From Vulcanimicrobiota bacterium (GTDB lineage: Bacteria > Vulcanimicrobiota > JAJTBE01): a DNA stretch of 64,000 nucleotides. Positions 8,623 to 17,293 of this stretch are shown here, one piece after another. Under the pieces are notes generated by a model. That model was not told the DNA's origin, searched no databases, and saw only the letters and a list, made by a program, of their open reading frames with translations. Within the stretch, counting starts at the first letter, position 1. Each line of letters begins with the position of its first letter. The DNA lies in NCBI GenBank assembly GCA_021107945.1, contig JAIORV010000066.1, forward strand, positions 24,146-88,145, read 5' to 3'. Made by a program: the position numbers and the translations under genes.

Positions 8623-9333
8623 ATGAAAAAAGTATGCAGTATTATACTTCTTGCTTTCCTGGTTTTTGGATTGTTGATGGGATGCCAATCTCAGGCTGAC
8701 ACTCCAGGCAAGAAAGACGACGGCAAAAAAGAGGTAAAAGAAAAGGTAGCAGAAGAAAAGGCGACAAAGGAAAAGGTAACGGAAGAAAAAGCAACGGAAG
8801 AAAAGGCGACAAAAGAAAAGGTAACGGATGAAAAAGGAGGAAAGCAAAAAATGGAAAAATTGTTTGCTATAATTAAAACCGATAAAGGCGAGATGAAGGC
8901 AGAGCTTTATCCAGATGTGGCTCCGAATACTGTTCTCAGTTTCGTAACCCTTGCAAAAGATGGATTCTATGACGGACTTACATTTCACAGAGTGGTTCCA
9001 AACTTTGTAATTCAGGGTGGATGCCCACAGGGAACCGGAACCGGTGGACCGGGATATATGATACCGGCAGAGTTCAACAATAGAAAACACCTGCTTGGCT
9101 CACTGGCGATGGCAAGAAGCAGTGCTCCCGATAGCGCTGGAAGTCAATTTTATGTGTGTCTTGCTCCCCAGCCCAGTCTGGACAATAATTATACCGTCTT
9201 CGGACAGGTACTTGAAGGTGTATCAACCGCTCAGAATATCCTGAAAGGTGACAAGATCACGACCATCGAGATAGTAGGAGAATTGCCCGCAGATTTGAAA
9301 GGAAAAGAAATCAAAAAAAGCGGCGTAAAATAA
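8623..9333 (+). CDS. lipoprotein cyclophilin-type peptidyl-prolyl cis-trans isomerase
   Basis: 236 residues. The lipoprotein signal ends at LLMGCQSQ, placing the enzyme at a membrane surface outside the cytoplasm. A charged linker at about 28-72 is made of alternating EKVTEEKAT-type units. A small cyclophilin domain follows at about 76-225, with FHRV (catalytic Arg), FVIQGGCPQGTGTGGPGY, AMAR and GSQFYV, all normal for bacterial PpiB-like enzymes. It catalyses proline isomerisation during folding of exported proteins. It lies 26 bases after the Ig-repeat gene and 4 bases before the methyltransferase gene, so all three are probably one transcript. Confidence 0.9.
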   Translation: MKKVCSIILLAFLVFGLLMGCQSQADTPGKKDDGKKEVKEKVAEEKATKEKVTEEKATEEKATKEKVTDEKGGKQKMEKLFAIIKTDKGEMKAELYPDVAPNTVLSFVTLAKDGFYDGLTFHRVVPNFVIQGGCPQGTGTGGPGYMIPAEFNNRKHLLGSLAMARSSAPDSAGSQFYVCLAPQPSLDNNYTVFGQVLEGVSTAQNILKGDKITTIEIVGELPADLKGKEIKKSGVK

Positions 9334-9337
9334 AGGA

Positions 9338-11845
9338 ATGGCAAGAAATACATATAGGAAAATAGATATTATCCTGAAAGAACTTTTATCATATAGTTCT
9401 AATATGGATTTCTTCAAAGACGATTTCAGGGAGGCGGAAAATTTCTTAATTTCCGCTTCCTTTTATTTTTTGTTCAATGATTCTATTGCCCTAAAAAAAC
9501 CGACTCAAATAAAAAAAGATATCCCTTCTGAAGATACCATCCGGGAATTATTAACAAAATATCATGAATTCCATTTTTCGACTGATCTGAAAATTGATAT
9601 AGAAATATTAAAAAAAATTCTCAGACTGGTAAAAAAAGAAAGGATTATCATACCGGGACTGATTCACGAATACTTCCTGGAGAACTTCCCCAACGGCAAG
9701 AGAATAGAATCAAAACGAAAGAAGACAGGCACATACTATACCCCCAAATGGGTTGCCGATGATATTGTACAATGGAGCCTCAATGTTCATTTGCAGAACA
9801 AGCTGGATGAACTGAGGAAATGCAAAAATGATTGCAATTACGAGAAATTTGTTGAAATATGGAAATCGATTTCAGAGATTAAAATCCTTGACCCCGCCTG
9901 TGGCTGGGGAATCTTCCTTGTAAGTGTATATAGATATATGGAGCGATTCTATAGGTCTGCCGGACTTATGGCACAGAAAATGCTGGAGAATCAAGCCTGT
10001 CACCCGTTTGATGATGACGATATGCTCTCCGACGGATATTCCAGAAAGATTCAATTCTCTATTTATTTGAAGGAAATATCCTCGATTGGCAGGGATCCCT
10101 CGACAATTATATCGGATAAAAATATATACGGATATGATATTGATAAGACAGCTCTTAATATTGCAAAACATCTTCTTGACAACCAGGGAGATGCCTCAGT
10201 AAGAAATGGTTCCCTTCAATGGAATATGTTGGAAAGAGATTTTATTCTTGATTTTGACAAAATCAAAGAAAGGTTTGACCTTATTGTCGGGAATCCGCCC
10301 TACTTTTCGATAGGCGGTGGAGGAAAGGGAAAGACCAAAACAATATATCATAGTATATTGAAAAACCACTCCTATTACGGCAAATATTTCAGAAGTCAGT
10401 CTGACATATTCTACTACTTTATCCTTGGCGGCATCGAGATTCTGAAGCCCGGGGGGAGAATTTCTTTCATAACTCCGTCATACTGGCTTGATAATGAATA
10501 TGCGGACACTTTGAAGAAGTTGATATTGGAAAAATGTCGTATAGAAGAGATAATTAATTTTGATCCTCTCGGTGTTTTCCGCACTTTACGAGGGAAAAAG
10601 GTAAATATTGATACAACCATATTCAGGTATAATAAAAATTGTAAATCCACCGACAAAGATGTGGAAGAAATAACACTAAAATTCATAGAACAAGATATGT
10701 TTTCAAACAAATCACCCTTGAACACACCCGGCAAACACTCATTCCCGGTCTATAAGACTCGCTTAAACCCTGATGATATGACCGCCAGGGGTTTTCTTGA
10801 TAATATAAGAACTCATGACTTATCCGGGGATAATGAAAAAAGCTTTCATACGATTTTTAAAAGACATGATGAATTGTCCTGCGGCAAATGGCAGTTCAGC
10901 CGGTACAACAAGATTCTGGCAAAGATGAAGAAAAACGGCGAAACGATCTTGCCTTTAGGGGATATTTCAGAAAAAGAATATGAGAAATATCGGGGAGATT
11001 TTGAAAAATCAGACAACAATTATATGACGGGACTTTGTAAAATAGGACAGGGACAGGAGACGGGATTGTCACAGGTGTTTATGATAGATAAAGACACAGC
11101 AGAAAAATTAGACCTGGAGAAAGAGTTTCTTAAACAAAATATTAAAAATCGCAATATTCTACGTTTTGGACTGGAATATTCCGACCAGCTCATGATTATG
11201 GTAGATAGTGATGAAGATTTATCTCTGTGCCCGCACATTCGGAACTACCTTGAGTCTCACAGGGAATCTTTAACAAACAGACAGAGAGTGAGAATCGGTA
11301 ATAGGAAATGGTATGAAATCAGCATCCCTCAGAATCTTGAAATATTTGAAAATCCCATGAAGATCCTTGTCCCCTATCGCTCTCCCCGCAATCGATTTGC
11401 CATCGACAGAAACGCTCATTTAAATGACGGGGGCGATGTGAGAGCAATTGTGATCAAGGATGAATTCCGGAATGTCATTTCATACGACTTCCTTCTTGCT
11501 GTTCTGAACTCCAGGCTAATCAGTTTCTGGTATATGCAATCGGGAAAGAAAAAGGGTAAGATATATGAGTATTTTACACGCCCCATGTCAAGGATTCCTA
11601 TATGCATACCCGATTCCCAATTAAAGGTGAACATTGAAGAAATGAGCGGAGAAATCCAGGGTCTATACCAAACATATAGAAACCAGATTGAGTTGTCGGC
11701 ACAGGAAAAACAGAATTTGAAAAGCAAAATTGAAAACATTGAAAACGATATTGATACGGCGGTTTATAAACTTTATGATATTAACAGCCTGGAAATCGAG
11801 CGGATTGAAAGATATATGGAAAAAACTTTACCGGTGGGAGAATAA
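9338..11845 (+). CDS. N6-adenine DNA methyltransferase, TaqI/Eco57I-like
   Basis: 835 residues. Methylase motif X is TGTYYTPKWVADDIV (about 130), the SAM-binding motif I is LDPACGWGIFLVS (about 187), and catalytic motif IV is VGNPPYFS (about 328), the NPPY form that marks N6-adenine enzymes. The C-terminal half resembles a TaqI-type target-recognition domain: an IGQGQETGLSQVF segment, the pattern Y...R..wYEI, and LLAVLNSRLISFWY followed by a RIPICIPD strand. The N-terminal 120 residues are unfamiliar and show no clear PD-ExK motif, so a fused nuclease of the type IIG kind is not supported. No separate restriction gene is adjacent. It follows the cyclophilin by 4 bases with AGGA overlapping the gap. 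An orphan or regulatory methylase is the best reading. Confidence 0.82.
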   Translation: MARNTYRKIDIILKELLSYSSNMDFFKDDFREAENFLISASFYFLFNDSIALKKPTQIKKDIPSEDTIRELLTKYHEFHFSTDLKIDIEILKKILRLVKKERIIIPGLIHEYFLENFPNGKRIESKRKKTGTYYTPKWVADDIVQWSLNVHLQNKLDELRKCKNDCNYEKFVEIWKSISEIKILDPACGWGIFLVSVYRYMERFYRSAGLMAQKMLENQACHPFDDDDMLSDGYSRKIQFSIYLKEISSIGRDPSTIISDKNIYGYDIDKTALNIAKHLLDNQGDASVRNGSLQWNMLERDFILDFDKIKERFDLIVGNPPYFSIGGGGKGKTKTIYHSILKNHSYYGKYFRSQSDIFYYFILGGIEILKPGGRISFITPSYWLDNEYADTLKKLILEKCRIEEIINFDPLGVFRTLRGKKVNIDTTIFRYNKNCKSTDKDVEEITLKFIEQDMFSNKSPLNTPGKHSFPVYKTRLNPDDMTARGFLDNIRTHDLSGDNEKSFHTIFKRHDELSCGKWQFSRYNKILAKMKKNGETILPLGDISEKEYEKYRGDFEKSDNNYMTGLCKIGQGQETGLSQVFMIDKDTAEKLDLEKEFLKQNIKNRNILRFGLEYSDQLMIMVDSDEDLSLCPHIRNYLESHRESLTNRQRVRIGNRKWYEISIPQNLEIFENPMKILVPYRSPRNRFAIDRNAHLNDGGDVRAIVIKDEFRNVISYDFLLAVLNSRLISFWYMQSGKKKGKIYEYFTRPMSRIPICIPDSQLKVNIEEMSGEIQGLYQTYRNQIELSAQEKQNLKSKIENIENDIDTAVYKLYDINSLEIERIERYMEKTLPVGE

Positions 11846-11860
11846 CATGAAACAGAATGA

Positions 11861-12532
11861 CTACCTGACCCTGTAAAACAGCACTGTGCATTCTCCCCAG
11901 CTTACAAAATAATTTTTCTTTTTTATTAGCTCAAGTCTTTGATTGTCATATGGTCTGGATACTGAAATAAATCTGCTCCCGGTCTTCATTTTATCGATAT
12001 TCCTTGATACGGCATTATGCACCTCGTCAGGAAATGTTGTGCCGTGAATAAAAACCACGGAGCCTGTGCTCAAATCCACATTTACAATATCCTCGAGGAA
12101 AAAATGAAGCTTGTTTATTCCCAATCCCTGTGTTATTTTCTCGGCGATATGAATGTGAGTGGGCAATAGATCAACCCCGATACAAGTCGCTCCCGTGGAA
12201 AGTCTCGTATAAAACATCATCTTTCCCCGTCCACACCCCAGGTCATAAAAGACGTCATTTTCTGTAACACCGATTTCCCTTACAATTTCTGCCGCCACAG
12301 GATATGAAACTTCGCCATATGAAAAAGTGCCCTTTGCATAATCAATATCTTTCGACTCCTGGCGAATATAGATTGGTGAATACCTTATTATATAATTTTT
12401 GAAAAGCTGAATTTCAACAGCCCGGAGACCCGGGACTTTTGCCGATTCAATCCAATCCTGAAATCCCGTAACAAAAGGCGCCCTGATCCAGTCGCCGACA
12501 TTCTTGAGGTTATCCTTGATTTTTCTCAACAT
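11861..12532 (-). CDS. SAM-dependent methyltransferase, class I
   Basis: 223 residues. The SAM-binding motif I VFYDLGCGRGKMMFYTRL is at about 125-142, followed by motif II GVDLLPTHI and an acidic loop in FFLEDIVNVDL. The YDLGCGRGK sequence and the order resemble the DOT1-like branch of class I enzymes. The N-terminal 100 residues have no recognisable fold. The substrate is unknown. The gene is convergent with the adenine methyltransferase (15-base gap) and alone on its strand. Confidence 0.7.
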   Translation of the reverse strand: MLRKIKDNLKNVGDWIRAPFVTGFQDWIESAKVPGLRAVEIQLFKNYIIRYSPIYIRQESKDIDYAKGTFSYGEVSYPVAAEIVREIGVTENDVFYDLGCGRGKMMFYTRLSTGATCIGVDLLPTHIHIAEKITQGLGINKLHFFLEDIVNVDLSTGSVVFIHGTTFPDEVHNAVSRNIDKMKTGSRFISVSRPYDNQRLELIKKKNYFVSWGECTVLFYRVR

Positions 12533-12562
12533 ATCATACTCCCGGGCTTGTAGTGCCCAAAC

Positions 12563-12588
12563 CCCATCTTTAAAAAACTTTAAACTGC
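12563..12588. repeat. dispersed CCCATCTTTAAAAAACTTTA repeat, copy 2
   Basis: Same orientation as the copy at 4032. It lies in the gap upstream of the minus-strand methyltransferase. Confidence 0.6.
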
Positions 12589-12762
12589 AGACTTCATAAA
12601 TTACAGGAGAAGCCTACATCCCCCATATATATCATGGTTCAAATATTAACCAAACATTCCCTTTTATCAACCAATTATTCCATCAGGTACTTGAACAGAT
12701 AAAGGATTACCTTAATAGAAAATTGAATTTTATAAACACTATATCCTGATGGAGGTATTTCG

Positions 12763-14193
12763 ATGAAGAAGCTATATTGTTATGCGATTGTTATGCTATT
12801 GGTTATTACTCTGACTTCCCTGATCATTACATCCTGTGGTTCCGACTCCGGTTCAAACGGAGAAAGCACCGAGACAACCGGCGATATCAACACTTTTATA
12901 GCAAAACTTGAGAACGATGGATTCACTGTCCAGGAAGGTGAATTTAGCCCTGTCGATGCAATTCAATTATGCATTGATGGTATAGCTGTCAACTGTAACG
13001 GCAATAATGCCGGGAATCCTTACTTTGCATACAAATTACCCGAAGCGCCGGGGCAGACAATGCCCAACCTGATTCAGGATTTGGCTTATCCGTTGCGTTC
13101 CGATGAGGCGCTTGTCTTTGTCGGTCGCACTCCACCAAAGATGAAATATTTCAGTTACAGGAGTTTTCTTTTATCAAGGTATGATCAAGAAACACAGGAA
13201 TATAAAAAAATATATGCAAGTCTGGGTGATTGCATTAATCTATATAACATCAGCACTGAGGGAACCCCCGGAGGTGAGGACGGCGATTCATTTAATCAGC
13301 TCGCGATTATAGTCACAACCGCCGACAGGGGAATTGATAAGCGAGTCCGTACCGCCGCAAAATCCGCGGGATATCCCGATGTCATTATGAACACCGATGT
13401 AATTCCGTCCTCGCTGGTTAATATGGGACTGGAGAAAGGATGTGACACTTTCACATTCCTCGGACGAACGGCGATGTTTCTCGACGAAGAAGCTTGCCAA
13501 GCTTACATTGATAACCCGGATGTCAGGGTATTCAGATTGACGCCCAACACACAATCCCAGCTTGATCCATTCCCTACGCAGGAATTAACACCAAGGGGAA
13601 CAGGCACTAATGAGATGGACTTAATGCCTGCCGTGGAAGAATTACGCACAGCTATCCTGGCAAAATACAGCAATTATAAAGCCACCGAATTGCAAACCGA
13701 GATATGGCTCCCGGAGGCGTATGAAAGTATCCAAAGTGGCGAAGACTGCCTTGGAGAAAGCAGGGACACTTCATACCTGAGGACAAATGTAGCTTCACAA
13801 TTCAAGCTCTCTGACAATCCCGACGATTTCCTGGTTGTGTATGGAGTTAATCATGTTCAAACCGGGAAATGTATATATGCGAATTTTATATTGTATGGAG
13901 CGGAATACTTCAATGGAGTAGCTTCAATTGATGATAGTAAATACCCGGGAAGTGCGGAAGACTATCTTCCGGGTCATTCACAAACTCAATATTTATATGC
14001 CTGGAAAGTTGCCAGGAATGCAAACGGCGATCTATATTGTCTGGAAGTGCCGACAGGTCCGTCTCTTTATGGTATCGGACTGGAAGATGATGCGTATGTC
14101 GGGTTTCGATCTTACATCGAGAAGGAAACCGAGGTGGGACCCGCCTATAATGAAATTATTTATGACCGTGTAATCCACTTCACATCGAAATAA
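12763..14193 (+). CDS. large lipoprotein of unknown function
   Basis: 476 residues with a strong GGAGG ribosome site. The signal peptide has the lipobox ITSCGSDSG, so the mature protein is lipid-anchored. The body is acidic, contains several Cys (IQLCIDGIAVNC, LEKGCDTF, DEEACQAY, GEDCLGES, TGKCIY, LYCLEV) that may form disulfides outside the cytoplasm, and is rich in Tyr and Pro. I recognise no domain. It has a monocistronic layout, followed at once by a long inverted repeat that can act as terminator. Confidence 0.7.
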   Translation: MKKLYCYAIVMLLVITLTSLIITSCGSDSGSNGESTETTGDINTFIAKLENDGFTVQEGEFSPVDAIQLCIDGIAVNCNGNNAGNPYFAYKLPEAPGQTMPNLIQDLAYPLRSDEALVFVGRTPPKMKYFSYRSFLLSRYDQETQEYKKIYASLGDCINLYNISTEGTPGGEDGDSFNQLAIIVTTADRGIDKRVRTAAKSAGYPDVIMNTDVIPSSLVNMGLEKGCDTFTFLGRTAMFLDEEACQAYIDNPDVRVFRLTPNTQSQLDPFPTQELTPRGTGTNEMDLMPAVEELRTAILAKYSNYKATELQTEIWLPEAYESIQSGEDCLGESRDTSYLRTNVASQFKLSDNPDDFLVVYGVNHVQTGKCIYANFILYGAEYFNGVASIDDSKYPGSAEDYLPGHSQTQYLYAWKVARNANGDLYCLEVPTGPSLYGIGLEDDAYVGFRSYIEKETEVGPAYNEIIYDRVIHFTSK

Positions 14194-14240
14194 ATACAAA
14201 ATAGGGCTTACGCATTATTAAAAAGAAACGGCTTAAAGAC

Positions 14241-14314
14241 GTCATCCTGAACTTGTTTCAGGATCTATTAATAAACTGTGTTATTATTAGATTCCGAAAC
14301 AAGTTCGGAATGAC
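14241..14314. repeat. inverted repeat with arms of about 34 bases (hairpin element)
   Basis: The left arm starts GTCATCCTGAACTTGTTTCA. The right arm, read on the minus strand, starts GTCATTCCGAACTTGTTTCG. The arms pair over nearly their whole length, and each also contains a smaller palindrome around CTTGTTTC. It sits between two convergent genes and probably works as a bidirectional terminator. Confidence 0.7.
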
Positions 14315-14330
14315 ATTCGCATAACTCCTG

Positions 14331-14783
14331 TTACAAATCAAGCGCAACCTTCAGCTTTGCCAGGAATTCTGCCTCCCCCTTGCTTATCTTGCTGCCCAAC
14401 CCCAGGAAACCCTCACCATATGCCTCAGAGACTTTCTTGCCTATCCCGTACAGGAATCTTTTGAATTCGAGTCCCTTTTGTCCGGGGTATAGATCATCCA
14501 GAATCCTGGATATGTCCCCGGCATATTCCATCACATCCCCACGCGGTCCCCCGCCGGAATCATCCACATTCGTAATTCCGCTTACCTGTGATAATACCGC
14601 CTGAATAAGCTCGTTATCCTCATATTTTTCCTGAGCTTCGCCACAGGCATGCATCAGCGCATCAAATTCACTATATGAAGATGATGGATCCATATCCGCA
14701 TCCGACGCTGCAAGTCCGATTATAAAAGGTGATTCCACAAGCTTAATCCAGTCTTGTTCCGTAAAACGCTCTTCTATGCCCAT
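14331..14783 (-). CDS. helical protein of unknown function (possible TerB-like fold)
   Basis: 150 residues from an ATG at 14783 with GGAGG 5 bases upstream; a GTG at 14795 lies on top of that site. The product is mostly helical and acidic. The segment IIGLAASDADMDPSSSYSEF followed by an Ala-rich helix faintly recalls the Asp/Glu loops of TerB-like proteins, but the match is weak. There is no signal peptide, so it should be cytosolic. It stands alone between two repeats. Confidence 0.55.
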   Translation of the reverse strand: MGIEERFTEQDWIKLVESPFIIGLAASDADMDPSSSYSEFDALMHACGEAQEKYEDNELIQAVLSQVSGITNVDDSGGGPRGDVMEYAGDISRILDDLYPGQKGLEFKRFLYGIGKKVSEAYGEGFLGLGSKISKGEAEFLAKLKVALDL

Positions 14784-14871
14784 ATTATCCTCCACTATTT
14801 TTCATAATTTTTCCAATTGACTTCTCTAAGTTAAAATTTCTTCCTTTTTATGCGGAAGGATAATCTTTTCT

Positions 14872-14904
14872 GTAGTTTAAAGTTTTTTTAAGATGAGATT
14901 TGGG
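14872..14904. repeat. inverted diverged copy of the CCCATCTTTAAAAAACTTTA repeat
   Basis: Reads GTTTAAAGTTTTTTTAAGATGAGAT-like on the plus strand, which is the reverse complement of the 4032 and 12563 copies with one or two changes. Confidence 0.5.
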
Positions 14905-14977
14905 GAAGAGACTTTTTTGAAAAAGTTTCTTCTCCGAGATAAGTTCCTGGGACACTACTGAAAACAAATATAACACG

Positions 14978-15808
14978 GTGAATGGTAGCAATAACAATAT
15001 GAATAATTTGAGAAAATATGGAAAACCCCCTTACAAAGTAGCAGTCATTCATGGAGGTCCCGGCGTATCTGGTGAAATGGCTCCCGTGGCAAGGGAGCTC
15101 TCTTCAATTTGCGGAATCCTGGAGCCTCTTCAGACCGCTGATTCACTCGACGGGCAGGTTGCGGAATTGCATAATGTGCTTATGAATAATACAAATTTTC
15201 CTGCTGTATTAATCGGTCATTCCTGGGGAGCGATGCTTGGATTTATCTATACTTCAAGGTTTCCTTTGAATGTTAAAAAGCTCATTCTTGTCGGATGCGG
15301 CTCCCTTGAAGCGGAGCATGCAAAAGAAATAATGGCAACCAGGCTAAGTCGTCTGGACCAATTGGAAAAACTGGAATTGCTTTCAATATTCAATATGCTG
15401 GATGATCCGGCAACCCGTGATAAGAACGACAAAATGAATCGCCTTGGTGTGTTGATTGACAAGACCGACTCATTTTGTCCTCTGCCCGGAGATGATGATG
15501 TAATTGAATTCCGGGGTGATATATATCAAAGTGTATGGAATGAAGCCGCCAGGTTGAGGCGTGAAGGAAAGTTCCTAAAAATGGGAAGTTGGATTCGGTG
15601 TCCTGTTGTAGCGATTCATGGTGATTATGATCCCCATCCTTTCAAGGGTGTTGTAAGGCCTCTCGAAGCCTTAATAGATAATTTCAGGTTAATTCTCCTT
15701 GAAAAATGCGGACATGTTCCCTGGCTTGAGAAGTATGGGAAAGACAAATTTTACGAAGTATTGAAAAAGGAATTGGAAAGAGAGTTTCAACATATTGATA
15801 CAGAATAA
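14978..15808 (+). CDS. alpha/beta hydrolase, proline iminopeptidase-like
   Basis: 276 residues, cytosolic. The opening VAVIHGGPGVSGEM carries the HGGPG oxyanion motif of the proline iminopeptidase/haloperoxidase branch. The nucleophile elbow is GHSWGAMLGF (about 85), the acid is in IHGDYDPHP and the His in EKCGHVPWLEKY, so the triad is complete. A helical cap lies between about 115 and 190. The exact substrate (N-terminal Pro peptides or small esters) is not fixed by sequence. The start is uncertain: ATGs at 14978 and 14999 are both possible and neither has a strong ribosome site. Confidence 0.75.
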   Translation: MNGSNNNMNNLRKYGKPPYKVAVIHGGPGVSGEMAPVARELSSICGILEPLQTADSLDGQVAELHNVLMNNTNFPAVLIGHSWGAMLGFIYTSRFPLNVKKLILVGCGSLEAEHAKEIMATRLSRLDQLEKLELLSIFNMLDDPATRDKNDKMNRLGVLIDKTDSFCPLPGDDDVIEFRGDIYQSVWNEAARLRREGKFLKMGSWIRCPVVAIHGDYDPHPFKGVVRPLEALIDNFRLILLEKCGHVPWLEKYGKDKFYEVLKKELEREFQHIDTE

Positions 15809-15881
15809 TGAGAATCGCAATAGGCGAGATAGTTGGGGCAGATCATTTAATAATAAATTCTCAAAAAATTATAAATACCTA

Positions 15882-15910
15882 TTGACTGCTTTGTTTATTT
15901 GTTTTATACT
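15882..15910 (+). promoter_or_regulatory. sigma-70 type promoter of the tRNA cluster
   Basis: TTGACT at 15882-15887 and TATACT at 15905-15910 are separated by 17 bases, and the first tRNA begins 17 bases after the -10 box. Confidence 0.75.
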
Positions 15911-15926
15911 ATTGTTGCTTTAATAT

Positions 15927-16001
15927 CGAGGTGTGGCGCAGCTTGGCTAGCGCGTCTGCTTTGGGAGCAGAAGGCCGGAGGTTCAAATCCTCTCACCTCG
16001 A
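15927..16001 (+). tRNA. tRNA-Pro (anticodon TGG)
   Basis: Acceptor CGAGGTG pairs with CACCTCG and the discriminator is A. The anticodon loop TTTGGGA sits in a TCTGC/GCAGA stem and gives TGG. The T loop is TTCAAAT. The 3' CCA is not encoded. Confidence 0.95.
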
Positions 16002-16014
16002 TTTAGACTGACCC

Positions 16015-16087
<73 letters not shown>

Positions 16088-16217
16088 TTGATAAATTTTT
16101 TATTTATAGATGCTGATAATATCTTGGTTTGTTTAAAATGTTACTGAAACAAACCAGTTCTAATGACTTTAAAAGCATATCTTTATGGTGAGTTCTGAAT
16201 ATTCGCCATAAAAACAT

Positions 16218-16292
16218 GGTGAGCGTAGCTCAGCTGGTGAGAGCACTGGTCTGTGGCACCAGGGGTCGTGGGTTCAAATCCCATCGTTCACC
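16218..16292 (+). tRNA. tRNA-His (anticodon GTG)
   Basis: The anticodon loop CTGTGGC in a CTGGT/ACCAG stem gives GTG. The extra 5' G (G-1) opposite C73 that marks tRNA-His is present in the gene. Acceptor GTGAGCG pairs with CGTTCAC, allowing one G-T pair. CCA is not encoded. It lies 130 bases after tRNA-Arg, so it may have its own promoter. Confidence 0.95.
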
Positions 16293-16307
16293 CTTAAAGA
16301 AACTACA

Positions 16308-16341
16308 AGCCTCCGTTATCGCTTTGACGGGGGCTTTTTTT
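16308..16341 (+). terminator. Rho-independent terminator of the tRNA cluster
   Basis: AGCCTCCGT pairs with ACGGGGGCT around a 10-base loop and is followed directly by seven T. Confidence 0.85.
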
Positions 16342-16449
16342 ATCTCGGGGAGGGTCTGAACAGTCCGTCCCGCAATTCAAAAAATCGAACATAGCGATAA
16401 ATGTCAGGCGCATCATATTGTTAATAGCCCTGGTTTTTGGACATCTTGA

Positions 16450-16500
16450 AGAGAAAACTCTGTGTTCTTCGCAACCTCTGCGGTGAATAGTTACATCATT
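16450..16500. repeat. dispersed CTCTGCGG-family repeat
   Basis: Contains AACCTCTGCGGTGAATAGTT, nearly identical to sequence at 29010-29032. It lies 70 bases upstream of the PilO-like gene. Confidence 0.6.
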
Positions 16501-16572
16501 ATAACAAGAGGGAAATATTTGTAAGGAATGAATAATGGGAATCAATAAAAATATTTTTTCAGAGGTGATCAT

Positions 16573-17253
16573 ATGAAAAAACTGCATATTATTATCATTT
16601 TTCTGCTCATATTGGCAATTCTGGGAACTGCGTTTTATTTTGTTAACTCGCAACAAAAGAAGACTCTTGAAGCATTGGACAAAAGTATTGCTGAAACAAA
16701 AGAAGAACTCAAAAAGAGCGAAGAGAGAATGAAACAAGCAAAGTTGGCGAATGAAGCCTATATACCTGAAAATGTAAACTTCGATGAATTCATTCGCTCG
16801 AATTTCAAGGCTGAGGATAAAACTGAATTTACAGCAAATTTCACAAAAGACATCAGGGATCTTTTTGCGACGGTAAAACAGTGTGCAAAGGACCCGAATT
16901 TCAAAATTGCCTCCATAAAATCAGGTGAAATTATCATGCCCGATTCGGGAAAATCCAAACCTGATATCGAGAAATCGGCAAAGGTCAACCCAAAAGAGAG
17001 CAAGGCGGAAAAGGATAACTCTACGCTTCAGAAGATGTTGTCAAGTCTTCCGCACCAGGAATTTGACATGAAAATTCAGGGGAATAATGAAGCCTGCATG
17101 AGCTTTCTCAAGAGCCTTGGCGAGCTGAAATCAAAAAGACTTATCAGAGTTGATAATATTAAAATAACTACATCTGGCGATTCCAATGGGAAAGAATCGA
17201 CTGTCATGATTACAAACATTAAAATAACTGCATTTTTAATTGAGAAGAAATAA
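16573..17253 (+). CDS. PilO-like inner-membrane protein
   Basis: 226 residues after a GAGGTGAT ribosome site. One N-terminal membrane helix (about 5-25) is followed by a coiled coil (QQKKTLEALDKSIAETKEELKKSEER), a middle region with a Lys/Ser-rich linker, and a C-terminal ferredoxin-like domain (about 155-226). The last has the PilO/GspM layout: a FDMKIQG strand, a CMSFLKSLGEL helix, a KRLIRVDNIKI strand and a closing TNIKITAFLIEKK strand. PilO links the cytoplasmic and outer parts of type IV pilus machines. No other pilus gene is in the window, so it is either a solitary PilO or a relative with another task. It lies just upstream of the DUF4349 lipoprotein (40-base gap). Confidence 0.6.
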   Translation: MKKLHIIIIFLLILAILGTAFYFVNSQQKKTLEALDKSIAETKEELKKSEERMKQAKLANEAYIPENVNFDEFIRSNFKAEDKTEFTANFTKDIRDLFATVKQCAKDPNFKIASIKSGEIIMPDSGKSKPDIEKSAKVNPKESKAEKDNSTLQKMLSSLPHQEFDMKIQGNNEACMSFLKSLGELKSKRLIRVDNIKITTSGDSNGKESTVMITNIKITAFLIEKK

Positions 17254-17293
17254 ACATTCAAAAATCCGGTATAAACACAATGGGGTGATAAAA

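Noticed and set aside
9338..11845. Complete restriction-modification or BREX system
   Set aside because: No nuclease, PglZ-like phosphatase or BrxC-like ATPase is present on either side.
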